NCBI GenBank assembly: GCA_002390675.1
Contig: DGPZ01000123.1
Coordinates: 1 to 24,761 of the forward strand
Source of the DNA: Deltaproteobacteria bacterium UBA4427
GTDB taxonomy: Bacteria; Myxococcota_A; UBA9160; UBA4427
Reading direction: 5' to 3'
DNA: 24,761 nucleotides
Below, one piece after another: positions 1 through 7,261 of this stretch (positions are counted from its first letter, which is position 1; each line of letters begins with the position of its first letter). Under the pieces are notes generated by a model, which ran no database searches, was not told the DNA's origin, and saw only the letters and a program-made list of their open reading frames with translations. Made by a program: the position numbers and the translations under genes.

Positions 1-18
1 ACGGAGAAGCCGCAATGA
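1..18 (+). CDS. Possible 3' end of an upstream gene (mreC expected)
   Basis: The first 18 bases can be read as five sense codons (T-E-K-P-Q) followed by TGA at 16-18, which would overlap the mreD start as ATGA, the same junction seen at mreD/mrdA and mrdA/rodA. In the conserved cluster order mreC precedes mreD. Five residues carry no family signal, so the identity rests only on context. Confidence 0.3.
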   Translation, partial: TEKPQ

Positions 19-560
19 AGTCCTCCCTCGCGGTCTTCGCGCTCGGGATTGCGGCTCTGATCGTGCAGGGCGCACTCGCGCGCACGCTCTCCCCGCCCTG
101 GTGTCCCGATTTTGCTTGGCTCATTGTCGTTGGTGTTGGACTCCGCTGGCCAACGTTCCTCTCTGGCATCTTCTTGGCCGTCGGTCTCGGTTACGCGATG
201 GATCTGCTCTCGGGCTCACTCATGGGACAGCACGCGCTGCTTCGAATTCTAACTTTCCTGGCCGCAGCGCTGGCTGCACGTCAGCTCGATCTATCAGGCG
301 GCTTACCGGTCGGCATTTTCGTATTCGCGATGACGATCTTGAACGGCGTTCTCACCGTGATGATGTTGTCATTTTTTGTGGGCGTGAATTGGCCGGGGAT
401 GGAAGTCGCTGGCGTCGCACTTGCACACGGCTTCGTGAATGTGCTGGCGGCAGGACCGATGATCCGGCTGGTTGAGCGCGTGCTCGGTCGTTTCTCGGAT
501 GAGGAAGTTGGTCGTCGCGCGCCGCTGTCCCTCGGCTTTGATCGAACTGGGCTCGTATGA
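15..560 (+). CDS. mreD: Rod shape-determining protein MreD
   Basis: This 181-aa inner-membrane protein is very hydrophobic, with about five predicted membrane segments and a short basic/acidic cytoplasmic tail. MreD is a membrane component of the elongasome, working with MreB, MreC, PBP2 and RodA in lateral wall synthesis. The assignment uses the size, hydrophobic pattern, a typical MreD stretch (YAMDLLSGSLMGQHALLR, about residues 56-73) and the position directly before PBP2 and RodA genes. The ATG at 15 is preceded by GGAGAAG at 3-9. The stop overlaps the mrdA start by four bases (ATGA), suggesting translational coupling. MreD sequences diverge strongly, so context carries much of the call. 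Confidence 0.88.
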   Translation: MKSSLAVFALGIAALIVQGALARTLSPPWCPDFAWLIVVGVGLRWPTFLSGIFLAVGLGYAMDLLSGSLMGQHALLRILTFLAAALAARQLDLSGGLPVGIFVFAMTILNGVLTVMMLSFFVGVNWPGMEVAGVALAHGFVNVLAAGPMIRLVERVLGRFSDEEVGRRAPLSLGFDRTGLV

Positions 561-2590
561 ACGAACCCTTTGGAGAAACGCGACTCTCTCACCACGCCGA
601 CGGGCCAGGCGATATTAGGCTGTGGCCTGTTGCCCTAATAATCTTGGTGATCTTCGGTGTTTTTGCCTTCCGGCTTTTCCATTTGCAAATTCTCCAAGGA
701 GAGAGTCTTGCGAGCCGCTCTCAGGCGAACTACGTGCGAATCGTGCGGCTCGAGGCGCAGCGTGGCGCGATCGTGGACCGTGAGGGACGGACGATTGCTG
801 CGAGCCGGCTTGCCTATGACGTCGATGTGATTCCGCATGAAGTGCAAAATCCGTGGCGTACTTACTCGGTGTTAGGTGAAATTCTTGGTCGCGATCCGGG
901 GGAGCTGTCGGAGCAGGTCGGTCAGCCGCGGGGCCGAAGGCGATTTCAGTCGGTCACCCTTGCGAAGGACGTCTCCGAAGAGTTGCGTGCCAAAGTGGCA
1001 TCCTATCGGTACGCGTTGCCGGGCGTAGAACTCGTGCGCCAGCCACTACGCGACTACGTCTACGACGGTATGGCGGCGCAGCTTCTTGGACGAATCGGTG
1101 AGATCGGAACGAGAGAGCTCGCCAAGGAAGCCTATGCCGACTACCGCTCCGGCGAGAGGATAGGGAAGACCGGACTAGAGGCGACGAACGAGCAGCATCT
1201 GCGTGGGCGCGCGGGTGGCGAAAACCTGGTCGTAGATGTCGCTGGGCGCGAGATCGATAAGATCGACATGATCGAGCCGACTCCCGGCGGACGACTCGTG
1301 TTAAGTCTCGATTTGGATTTGCAGCGCGTCGCGGAGGAAACTTTCCGACGGCCTGCACCGGATCCGCCGCTCGTCGACGAACACGGCAAGCCCAAGCCAC
1401 CGCCGGTGGACTACATGGGCGCTCTTGTGGCAATGGATCCGAGAAACGGCGACGTACTCGCACTCGTATCTGCGCCGTCTTACAACGCGAACGCATTCGC
1501 GGGCGGTGTAGGCACTGAAACTTGGCGCGACCTGAATAACGACACTTGGCGGCCTTTGCGCAATCGTGCGATCGCCGGTGTCTATCCGCCTGGATCAACG
1601 TACAAGGCTGTCGTGGCGGCTGCTGGCCTTGCGGAAGGCGTGATCGACGCGACTACGGTCGTTACATGCCCTGGGCATTTCCGGCTAGGGCGGCGCACTT
1701 ACCGATGTTGGAAGCGAGCCGGGCATGGCCCCGTGAATCTAGAGCAAGCGCTTGCAGGATCCTGCGATGTCTATTTTTACGAGCTCGGGAAGACGCTCGG
1801 TGTAGAGACCTTGGCACGCTATGCGAGGTTATTCGGTCTGGGCCGCACGACGGGGATTCCGGTTCGTGGCGAAGTCGGCGGTCTCGTGCCGACTCCCGAA
1901 TGGAAAATGCGGACGCGTGGAGAGCGCTGGATCGACGGCGAAACAATTTCACTTTCGATCGGGCAAGGTGCCAACCTGACGACTCCGATCCAGCTGGCTG
2001 TGGCCTATAGCGTGATCGCAAATGGCGGCGATGTCGTCGAGCCGCGAATCGTCCTGCGGCGAGAAACCTGGGACGGCGAAGTGATTTCGGAAGAGCCCGC
2101 TATTATTCGGGAGAGAGGTGTTATCGCGCCTGCGATTCTTGAAATTGTTTCAAAGGGGCTTTTGGCAGTTGTCGGGCCGGGTGGCACTGGCCGCCGCGCT
2201 GCGGTTCCTGGAATTAACGTCGCCGGTAAGTCCGGAACGACCCAGGTGGTGAGTCTCGATTTGATCGAAGGCCTCGAGCCAAAAGATGTCCCCATCAAAT
2301 ATCGGGACCACGCACTATTTGCGGCCTTCGCTCCGGTCGAAGCACCGGAGATTGTTGTTGTCGCGGTGGTCGAACATGCGGGCTTTGGGGGCGGCGCCGT
2401 CGCCGCACCGATGGTTCAGAAGGTCCTCGCTGAGTATTTCAGAAAGAAGGAAGAGCGCGTGCCGAGTGAGTTCGCCGCAATCATGATTAGCCCGCCAGGC
2501 GAGGCAGGTGGTAGGCCTTCGCTCTTCGTAGGCGCGCTGGACGAGAACGCGCTGCACGCCGAGGCATTCGGAACGCAGGGACTGCAATGA
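557..2590 (+). CDS. mrdA: Penicillin-binding protein 2 (elongasome transpeptidase)
   Basis: This 677-aa class B PBP crosslinks peptidoglycan during cell elongation, paired with RodA. It has a short cytoplasmic N-terminus, one membrane anchor (about residues 23-42), a pedestal domain beginning near GAIVDREGRTIAASR (about 70-84), and a C-terminal transpeptidase domain. The active-site motifs are S347-T-Y-K350 (SxxK, acylated serine), S402-C-D404 (the SxD variant of SxN) and K558-S-G560. Insertions such as the acidic/proline-rich stretch DEHGKPKPPPVD (about 273-284) are within family variation. The ATG at 557 overlaps the mreD stop, and the gene's own stop overlaps rodA. The alternative, a divisome PBP3, is disfavoured by the mreD/rodA neighbours. 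Confidence 0.96.
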   Translation: MNEPFGETRLSHHADGPGDIRLWPVALIILVIFGVFAFRLFHLQILQGESLASRSQANYVRIVRLEAQRGAIVDREGRTIAASRLAYDVDVIPHEVQNPWRTYSVLGEILGRDPGELSEQVGQPRGRRRFQSVTLAKDVSEELRAKVASYRYALPGVELVRQPLRDYVYDGMAAQLLGRIGEIGTRELAKEAYADYRSGERIGKTGLEATNEQHLRGRAGGENLVVDVAGREIDKIDMIEPTPGGRLVLSLDLDLQRVAEETFRRPAPDPPLVDEHGKPKPPPVDYMGALVAMDPRNGDVLALVSAPSYNANAFAGGVGTETWRDLNNDTWRPLRNRAIAGVYPPGSTYKAVVAAAGLAEGVIDATTVVTCPGHFRLGRRTYRCWKRAGHGPVNLEQALAGSCDVYFYELGKTLGVETLARYARLFGLGRTTGIPVRGEVGGLVPTPEWKMRTRGERWIDGETISLSIGQGANLTTPIQLAVAYSVIANGGDVVEPRIVLRRETWDGEVISEEPAIIRERGVIAPAILEIVSKGLLAVVGPGGTGRRAAVPGINVAGKSGTTQVVSLDLIEGLEPKDVPIKYRDHALFAAFAPVEAPEIVVVAVVEHAGFGGGAVAAPMVQKVLAEYFRKKEERVPSEFAAIMISPPGEAGGRPSLFVGALDENALHAEAFGTQGLQ

Positions 2591-3693
2591 GCCTATTGCG
2601 TGTCGACCGAAGCCGCATCCAGCATTTTGACTGGGTGTTTGCGGGGTTAGTTGTTGGTCTCATGACGATGGGCCTCGTAAATCTCGTTTCCGCCGCAGCA
2701 TCAGGCGTCGAGGGCGGTTCCGATATCGTCAGCCGACAGATGATGGTGATAGGCCTCGGTGTGTTCGTGATGGGCATCGTCATCGTGGTCGACTATCGCC
2801 ACTACGATCGCTTCGCCTATTTTCTCTACGCCGGCTGCATGGCGCTTCTTATCCTGACGCTTGCGGTCGCAGAGGAGACTCGCGGCGCGCGTGCTTGGCT
2901 CTTTTCCGGGCGCTTCCAGCCTTCAGAACTCTCGAAGATCGGGATGGTCATCGCCCTCGCGCATTATTTCGGTCGAACCCCTCCGTCGTCGATTGAGCGG
3001 CTGCGAGATCTCTTGGTGCCTGCCTTGATCGTCGCGATCCCTGTCGGCCTAATTGTTCTGCAAAAAGATCTCGGTGTTGCGGTCCTGACTCTGTTGATCG
3101 GCCTAACGCTCTTGCCTCTAGTCAACGTGCCTTCTCGGGCGTGGTTTGGTATGGCGTTGTTCGGGGCTGCTGCGCTTGCGGCGCTCTGGCAATACGGTCT
3201 CAAGGGCTATCAACAGGAGCGCATCCTCGGCTTCCTTGACCCCTCGCGCGATCCGCTCTCCTCGGGCTATCAGCAGATGCAGTCAAAGATCGCGGTCGGT
3301 TCGGGCGGACTCTTCGGCACTGGCTGGCAGGAAGGGACACAGACCCAGTTACGGTTTCTTCCAACCCAACACACGGACTTCGCATTTTCCGTCTTGGCAG
3401 AAGAATGGGGCTTCATCGGTTCGATGATGACGCTTGGCTTATACGCGGCGATGCTGTTTTGGGGGTTGTTAATCGCGCGAAATTCCAAGGACGCTTTTGG
3501 CGCGGTGCTCGCGATCGGGCTCGTCGGAACGCTGCTCTGGCCCGCGGCGATCAACGTGGCCATGGTGATAGGCCTCGCGCCCGTGATCGGCGTACCTATG
3601 CCACTCTTTTCCTACGGGGGATCGGCGTTACTTAGTGCGGCGATTTCGATTGGGCTGCTGCTGAATATTTCGATGCGCCGGTATGTTTTCTAA
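2587..3693 (+). CDS. rodA: SEDS-family peptidoglycan polymerase RodA
   Basis: This 368-aa polytopic membrane protein is the glycosyltransferase partner of PBP2 and polymerises lipid II during elongation. SEDS signatures are present in order: RGARAW followed by FQPSELSKIG (about 111-120), QKDLGVAV (from 159), GYQQMQSKIAVGSGGLFGTGW, FLPTQHTDFAFSVLAEEWGF (about 256-275), and the C-terminal GVPMPLFSYGGSALL. The last is the usual RodA/FtsW end signature. Length and about ten membrane segments are normal. The ATG overlaps the mrdA TGA (ATGA). RodA rather than FtsW is chosen because of the mreD-mrdA context. It is the last gene of the transcription unit, with candidate terminators downstream. Confidence 0.96.
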   Translation: MSLLRVDRSRIQHFDWVFAGLVVGLMTMGLVNLVSAAASGVEGGSDIVSRQMMVIGLGVFVMGIVIVVDYRHYDRFAYFLYAGCMALLILTLAVAEETRGARAWLFSGRFQPSELSKIGMVIALAHYFGRTPPSSIERLRDLLVPALIVAIPVGLIVLQKDLGVAVLTLLIGLTLLPLVNVPSRAWFGMALFGAAALAALWQYGLKGYQQERILGFLDPSRDPLSSGYQQMQSKIAVGSGGLFGTGWQEGTQTQLRFLPTQHTDFAFSVLAEEWGFIGSMMTLGLYAAMLFWGLLIARNSKDAFGAVLAIGLVGTLLWPAAINVAMVIGLAPVIGVPMPLFSYGGSALLSAAISIGLLLNISMRRYVF

Positions 3694-3783
3694 AGCGGGG
3701 CCGGTAGCCCCAGTCTGGATGTAATCCGACTGAGCCGGCTCTAGCTCGTTCTAGAAGGTCGTCTCGGTTGCGACAATGTCGGC

Positions 3784-3816
3784 GTCACCGTCGCTCTTGC
3801 AGAAAGCGACGGTGAC
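3784..3816. repeat. Perfect 12-bp inverted repeat (stem-loop)
   Basis: The arms GTCACCGTCGCT (3784-3795) and AGCGACGGTGAC (3805-3816) are exact reverse complements around a 9-base loop. No T-run follows on either strand, so it is not a textbook terminator by itself. It could be a transcript-stabilising hairpin or a small palindromic repeat element. Confidence 0.75.
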
Positions 3817-3819
3817 TTC

Positions 3820-3854
3820 GCGAGATGTCGCGCTGGGCCTCTCGCAGCTTTTTT
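3820..3854 (+). terminator. Candidate rho-independent terminator after rodA
   Basis: GCGAGA (3820-3825) pairs with TCTCGC (3840-3845) across a 14-base loop. Three bases later a run of six T lies at 3849-3854. The stem is short and the loop large, so efficiency is doubtful, but position and strand fit the end of the mreD-mrdA-rodA unit. Confidence 0.45.
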
Positions 3855-3906
3855 ACCTTCGCGCGACAAGACTTAGACCAAGCCTCTTAGGGCGCGCGCT
3901 GAAACG

Positions 3907-3941
3907 AAAAACGCGGCGCAGAGTTTTCACTCTGCACCGCG
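3907..3941 (-). terminator. Rho-independent terminator of trxA
   Basis: The arms CGCGG-C-GCAGAG (3912-3923) and CTCTGC-A-CCGCG (3930-3941) pair with a single internal mismatch around the loop TTTTCA. The plus-strand A-run at 3907-3911 reads as five U on the minus strand, just 3' of the stem. It sits 94 bases downstream of the trxA stop. Confidence 0.75.
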
Positions 3942-4034
3942 CTGTTATTCGAGACGGTTCCAGGCGCCTCTTAGCCGCGACCGGTTCGAGGAACTGCGCT
4001 AGGCGGAGAGGATACTCGGAAGGTCTTTTGACTT

Positions 4035-4358
4035 TTAGAGTGCGCCCTCAACCAGTTCTTGAAAATCACCCTTCGGGCGAGCGCCGGTCAGCTGGCTTAC
4101 GACCTGTCCATCCTTGAACATCAGGATGGTCGGAATCGACCGGATGCCATAGGTGCCCGGGGTCTGAGGGGACTCGTCGATGTTGATCTTGACGACCTTG
4201 AGCTTGTCGCCGTTGTCGTCTGCGATTTCTTTGACGATCGGAGCGATCGCTTTACACGGTCCGCACCATTCCGCCCAGAAGTCGACGAGCACGGGAGTTG
4301 TGGACTTGAGCACCTCGCTCTCGAAGGTCGCGTCGGTCACATCGCTGATTTCGGCCAT
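4035..4358 (-). CDS. trxA: Thioredoxin 1
   Basis: This 107-aa cytoplasmic thioredoxin carries the redox motif W31-C32-G-P-C35-K within FWAEWCGPCKAIAP and the cis-proline motif SIPT (P76). Length is exactly that of a single-domain TrxA with no signal peptide. The start is the ATG at 4358 (MAEISDVTD), preceded on the minus strand by CGGAGA six bases upstream. The open frame extends further, to 4430, but that extension has no thioredoxin similarity. It reduces disulfides in cytoplasmic proteins such as ribonucleotide reductase and peroxiredoxins. It stands alone, convergent with rodA and divergent from the DHS-like gene. Confidence 0.96.
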   Translation of the reverse strand: MAEISDVTDATFESEVLKSTTPVLVDFWAEWCGPCKAIAPIVKEIADDNGDKLKVVKINIDESPQTPGTYGIRSIPTILMFKDGQVVSQLTGARPKGDFQELVEGAL

Positions 4359-4386
4359 TTCGATTCTCCGTCTTTCATTGAGTGCG

Positions 4387-4416
4387 CTCCTCGTGGTTGA
4401 GGAGTCGCGGTCTATA
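4387..4416 (-). promoter_or_regulatory. Candidate trxA -10 box and leader hairpin
   Basis: On the minus strand, TATAGA (4411-4416) resembles a sigma-70 -10 box about 52 bases upstream of the trxA start; no convincing -35 is visible. A perfect CTCCTC/GAGGAG stem (4387-4404, 6-base loop) would lie in the leader just after the transcription start. Confidence 0.35.
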
Positions 4417-4431
4417 CCCATACGGGGCACG

Positions 4432-4503
4432 CTGGATCAGGTTTAGAACGCTCGGTCCCATTCCCGACTAGGTCAGGACGCGAACTATCGGTCCCATTCC
4501 CGA
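4432..4503. repeat. Two-copy 36-bp tandem repeat
   Basis: Positions 4432-4467 and 4468-4503 are adjacent 36-base units identical at 28 of 36 positions by direct comparison. The last 16 bases of each unit (TCGGTCCCATTCCCGA) are identical, and the differences lie in the first 20. Each 16-mer ends in short TCGG/CCGA inverted arms. One minus-strand frame of the second unit reads SGMGPIVRVLT followed by a stop. It lies in the spacer between divergent trxA and the DHS-like gene. The remainder of that 332-bp spacer (4504-4690) shows no gene. Confidence 0.8.
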
Positions 4504-4690
4504 TATGACAAGCCTGCGGACCCGACGTGAACTTCGAAATCCGAACTTCCGTCGTGTCAGCAGGGCCAACCCTGTCGATCCTCGTGCGGGCGCGCCATTA
4601 TAGCAGCCTAGGTCCGGTTGGATCTCCCCGAAAACTCGGATGAGAGCGATCCTGACCCCCGCTGGATCTGAATGATCTGAGGAGCGCATC

Positions 4691-5731
4691 GTGACCCGCC
4701 GCACGCCCGAGATCGATCGTAACCGCGTTCGGACCCTGCCGGCCCGCAGGCGCACTAGCAAGGTGAAAACCCGCGACGAGGCGAAGCCCCTGCCCGAGGG
4801 TTCTAGCGTCTCGGATCTGCTTGAGTCGCTGCCGGATTTGCTGGGGGGCGCGGATCTGAATTCGGCGATCGATGCCTGGGCTAAGGCGTGGCAAAAGGAT
4901 CGGCTCGTGTTGTTTGGATTCGGTGCCCATCTTATCAAGGTCGGACTCGCACCGATCGTGGTTGACCTGATGGAGCGCGGCGCCATTGGTGGATTGATGA
5001 TGAACGGCGCCGGCTGCGTGCATGATCTCGAACTCGCCATGATGGGTCGGACGAGCGAGGACGTTGGGCCCGCGCTCGACGACGGCAGTTTTGGAATGGC
5101 GAAAGAGACGGCGGAGCGCTTGAACTTCGCAATCAATTTGGGTTGTGATGAGGGCTTAGGGATGGGGGCCGCGATCGGACGCGACATCTTTGAATCGAAT
5201 GATCGCTATGCGGCGCGATCAGTTCTCGCGACGGCGTGGCGACTCGAAATCCCAATCACTGTACACGCAGCCATAGGGACAGATATCCATCATATGCACT
5301 CGTCTGCGGACGGCGCGGCGATCGGGGAGACGAGCTACCGAGACTTCGAAAAGCTTGCGTCCTTAGTCGCAGGGCTCCAGGGCGGCGTTCTTTTGAACGT
5401 GGGCTCCGCGGTGATCCTTCCCGAAGTCTTCTTGAAGGCGCTCGCTCTGGCTCGGAACCTTGGCCATCGCGTAGATCGCATAACAACAGTGAATTGTGAT
5501 TTCATTAGGCAGTACCGACCCCAAATCAATATAGTCGATCGACCGACGCGAATCGCCGGGCGCGGGCTGTCGCTGATCGGGCAGCATGAAGTTCTCATTC
5601 CACTGATGGCGGCAGGCGTGGTCGACCGTTACGCGGCGCTGTCTAAACGTCCAGCACGCAGTCCCGCGACGAAGAACGCGCCACGTAAAAAAACCGCTTC
5701 ACGACGCAGTAAGGGAGCCCCGAGTAAATGA
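4691..5731 (+). CDS. Deoxyhypusine synthase-like protein of unknown function
   Basis: This 346-aa protein has a DHS-family Rossmann-type core. LVLFGFGAHLIKVGLAPIVV (72-91), the segment MMNGAGCVHDLELAMMG (103-119), a loop TDIHHMHSSADGAAIG (197-212) and GGVLLNVGSAVILPEVFLKA (231-250) match the layout of DHS, an NAD-dependent aminobutyl-transfer enzyme. Bacteria lack eIF5A, so hypusine formation is not the expected job. Where DHS has its SWGK catalytic lysine, this protein reads RGLSLIGQ (291-298), so the lysine seems absent. Both ends are basic: residues 1-32, and a tail at 318-346 with 11 K/R in 29 residues. The GTG start at 4691 has TGAGGAG six bases upstream. It overlaps the macro-domain gene by ATGA. 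Family membership is fairly secure; activity is unknown. Confidence 0.75.
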   Translation: MTRRTPEIDRNRVRTLPARRRTSKVKTRDEAKPLPEGSSVSDLLESLPDLLGGADLNSAIDAWAKAWQKDRLVLFGFGAHLIKVGLAPIVVDLMERGAIGGLMMNGAGCVHDLELAMMGRTSEDVGPALDDGSFGMAKETAERLNFAINLGCDEGLGMGAAIGRDIFESNDRYAARSVLATAWRLEIPITVHAAIGTDIHHMHSSADGAAIGETSYRDFEKLASLVAGLQGGVLLNVGSAVILPEVFLKALALARNLGHRVDRITTVNCDFIRQYRPQINIVDRPTRIAGRGLSLIGQHEVLIPLMAAGVVDRYAALSKRPARSPATKNAPRKKTASRRSKGAPSK

Positions 5732-6276
5732 CTCGCATCTTATTGCTAGAAGGCGACATCACCGACGAATCCGTCGATGCGATTGTGAATGCAGCGAATA
5801 GCGACCTCATTCTCGGCTCTGGCGTGGCTGGGGCCATCCGCACGAAGGGCGGGCCATCGATTGCCGCGGAATGCGAGTCCCAAGGCTCGATCGAAGTGGG
5901 GGCCGCCGCGATCACAGGCGCTGGCGACCTTTCGGCGCGCTTCGTTATTCATGCGGCCGGCATGCCCTGGGGCGGCCAGGTCGGCGAGGAAAGTCTCAGA
6001 TCGGCGCTCCAGGCGAGCCTAGAATTGGCTGAAGAAAACGCATGTCGCACGATTGCGATCCCGGCGATTGGGGCCGGAGTGGGGGGGCTCTCGCTGCAGA
6101 CTTGTGCGGAGATCTCTTTGGCCGAGGCCCGGCGTTATGTGGAGGACCGCGGCGCAAACGCGATTGTCGAGGAAATACGCTTCGTGCTTTTCGGGGAGCC
6201 CGCGTTTCGGCTCTTTGAGATGGTGAATGATGCCGCGAAGGTTGAAGAGCAGATGCGCAAGTTGCGGGAACGATAA
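5728..6276 (+). CDS. Macro domain protein (ADP-ribose binding/hydrolysing)
   Basis: This 182-aa cytoplasmic protein is essentially one macro domain. GDIT with D10, DAIVNAANSDLILGSGVAGAI (18-38, including N21 and N24), and the diphosphate loop PAIGAGVGGLS (112-122) form the ADP-ribose pocket. Macro domains bind or hydrolyse ADP-ribose, O-acetyl-ADP-ribose or protein-linked ADP-ribose. The ATG overlaps the DHS-like stop (ATGA), so the two are probably translated together. A link through NAD-derived products is an inference. The C-terminus (MVNDAAKVEEQMRKLRER) is a short charged helix. Substrate preference cannot be read from sequence. Confidence 0.88.
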   Translation: MTRILLLEGDITDESVDAIVNAANSDLILGSGVAGAIRTKGGPSIAAECESQGSIEVGAAAITGAGDLSARFVIHAAGMPWGGQVGEESLRSALQASLELAEENACRTIAIPAIGAGVGGLSLQTCAEISLAEARRYVEDRGANAIVEEIRFVLFGEPAFRLFEMVNDAAKVEEQMRKLRER

Positions 6277-6320
6277 AACCGTCGGCAAGGCACACGATCT
6301 CACTTCGGGCGGCGGGTCTG

Positions 6321-6326
6321 TATACT
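6321..6326 (+). promoter_or_regulatory. Possible -10 box (TATACT) for the heme cluster
   Basis: TATACT lies 140 bases before the hemX-like start, in the 189-bp gap after the macro-domain gene. No good -35 hexamer stands 16-18 bases upstream. The same hexamer in a similar context (GTCT, TATACT, CCG) precedes the SDR gene at 24631. Confidence 0.27.
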
Positions 6327-6465
6327 CCCGTCGACCGCGAGCGGGATCCATTCGCTTCGCATTGCTCCTTCCGATCGCCTGCGCCGTGCCCCTTTAAATC
6401 CTTTTTGCCACATCTAGACCAGTTCCGCGTTTTCGAATTAACCCCTCTAGATCCCGAGGACACCC

Positions 6466-7251
6466 TTGTACGCACTCCAATACATGGCCGCGGCGCTCTA
6501 TCTCGCCACCGGTGTGGCCGCCGTGCTCGGACTCGCGTTGCCGGCCCCGAAGGTGCTGCACGGGGCACGGTGGGGACTCCTGCTCGGAGCCGCGGTGCAG
6601 TTTGCCGCTTTCGCGACGCTACATCGGCTCGACCCGGCGCCTTCGCTGACGGATCTCGGCTACGCGGTGGCCGTGATGTCCTGGTTGGCCGTCCTCTTCA
6701 CGCTCTTATTGTTAGCGCGAATCCGTTTGCCTGGCTTTGTGACTCCGGTCGCGTTTGTCGCTTTCCTCGCAACGTTCGGGGCCACGCTTCACCGCCCAGA
6801 CGTGATCGCGGAGCAAACCGGAACCACGATTCCCCACGCACATGTTTTGCTTGCAAGCGCTGGCCTAGCGGCGCTCGGTGTTGCGGGACTCGCTGGCTTC
6901 TTCTTTCTAATAGAACATCGCTCGCTCAAGAAAAGGCGATCCGTTGCGCGTCGCGTCGCTATGCCTTCTCTCGAAGCCCTCGACCGCGTGAATCGTGTGG
7001 CTCTTTCAATGGGCTTTCCGCTGCTCTCGCTCGGGGTGATCACCGGAGCGCTCTGGTTAGACGCACGCAGCGGCTCGCTCTGGAGCGGCAGCCTGCACGA
7101 GACGTGGATGCTGATCGCCTGGTTGATCTATCTCGGACTGGTAGTACTTCGTTTTGTCGGGAAGCAGGGCGCACGCCAAGCAGCCGCGAGTGCAGTCGCA
7201 GGATTCTCTTTCCTGATCTTCGCCGTGCTTGGCGCAGGCGTGGTGTCATGA
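6466..7251 (+). CDS. HemX/CcsA-like cytochrome c assembly family membrane protein
   Basis: This 261-aa integral membrane protein has about eight hydrophobic segments and belongs to the CcsA/CcmC/HemX family. Family features include IPHAHVLLASAGLAALGV (a conserved membrane histidine region) and the C-terminal ITGALWLDARSGSLWSGSLHE with conserved W, H and E residues. The strict WGxxWxWD heme-handling motif of CcsA/CcmC is not present, as in HemX proteins encoded next to hemA. HemX is reported to influence GluTR levels; here the hemA start lies 10 bases after this stop, which fits that role. The TTG at 6466 is chosen because GAGGA stands five bases upstream; the next ATG (6484) lacks a comparable site. 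Confidence 0.8.
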   Translation: MYALQYMAAALYLATGVAAVLGLALPAPKVLHGARWGLLLGAAVQFAAFATLHRLDPAPSLTDLGYAVAVMSWLAVLFTLLLLARIRLPGFVTPVAFVAFLATFGATLHRPDVIAEQTGTTIPHAHVLLASAGLAALGVAGLAGFFFLIEHRSLKKRRSVARRVAMPSLEALDRVNRVALSMGFPLLSLGVITGALWLDARSGSLWSGSLHETWMLIAWLIYLGLVVLRFVGKQGARQAAASAVAGFSFLIFAVLGAGVVS

Positions 7252-7261
7252 GAGGACGAAT

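Larger units (their letters stand above)
3694..4034. other. Hairpin-rich gap between convergent rodA and trxA
   Basis: This 341-bp stretch has no credible gene; the only longer open frame runs through hairpins and into the antisense strand of trxA. It holds a small GGGGC/GCCCC hairpin directly after the rodA stop (3697-3711), a perfect 12-bp inverted repeat (3784-3816), a hairpin followed by a T-run for the plus strand, and a strong terminator reading in the minus direction for trxA. Nothing recognisable was seen from 3942 to 4034. Confidence 0.7.

Noticed and set aside
3776..4117. A 113-aa plus-strand open frame between rodA and trxA
   Set aside because: It runs through three hairpins including the trxA terminator, ends antisense inside trxA, and its arginine-rich product has no recognisable domain or ribosome binding site.
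4432..4503. 36-bp repeat length suggested a CRISPR array
   Set aside because: The two units are directly adjacent with no spacer, only 28 of 36 bases match, and no cas genes are nearby.
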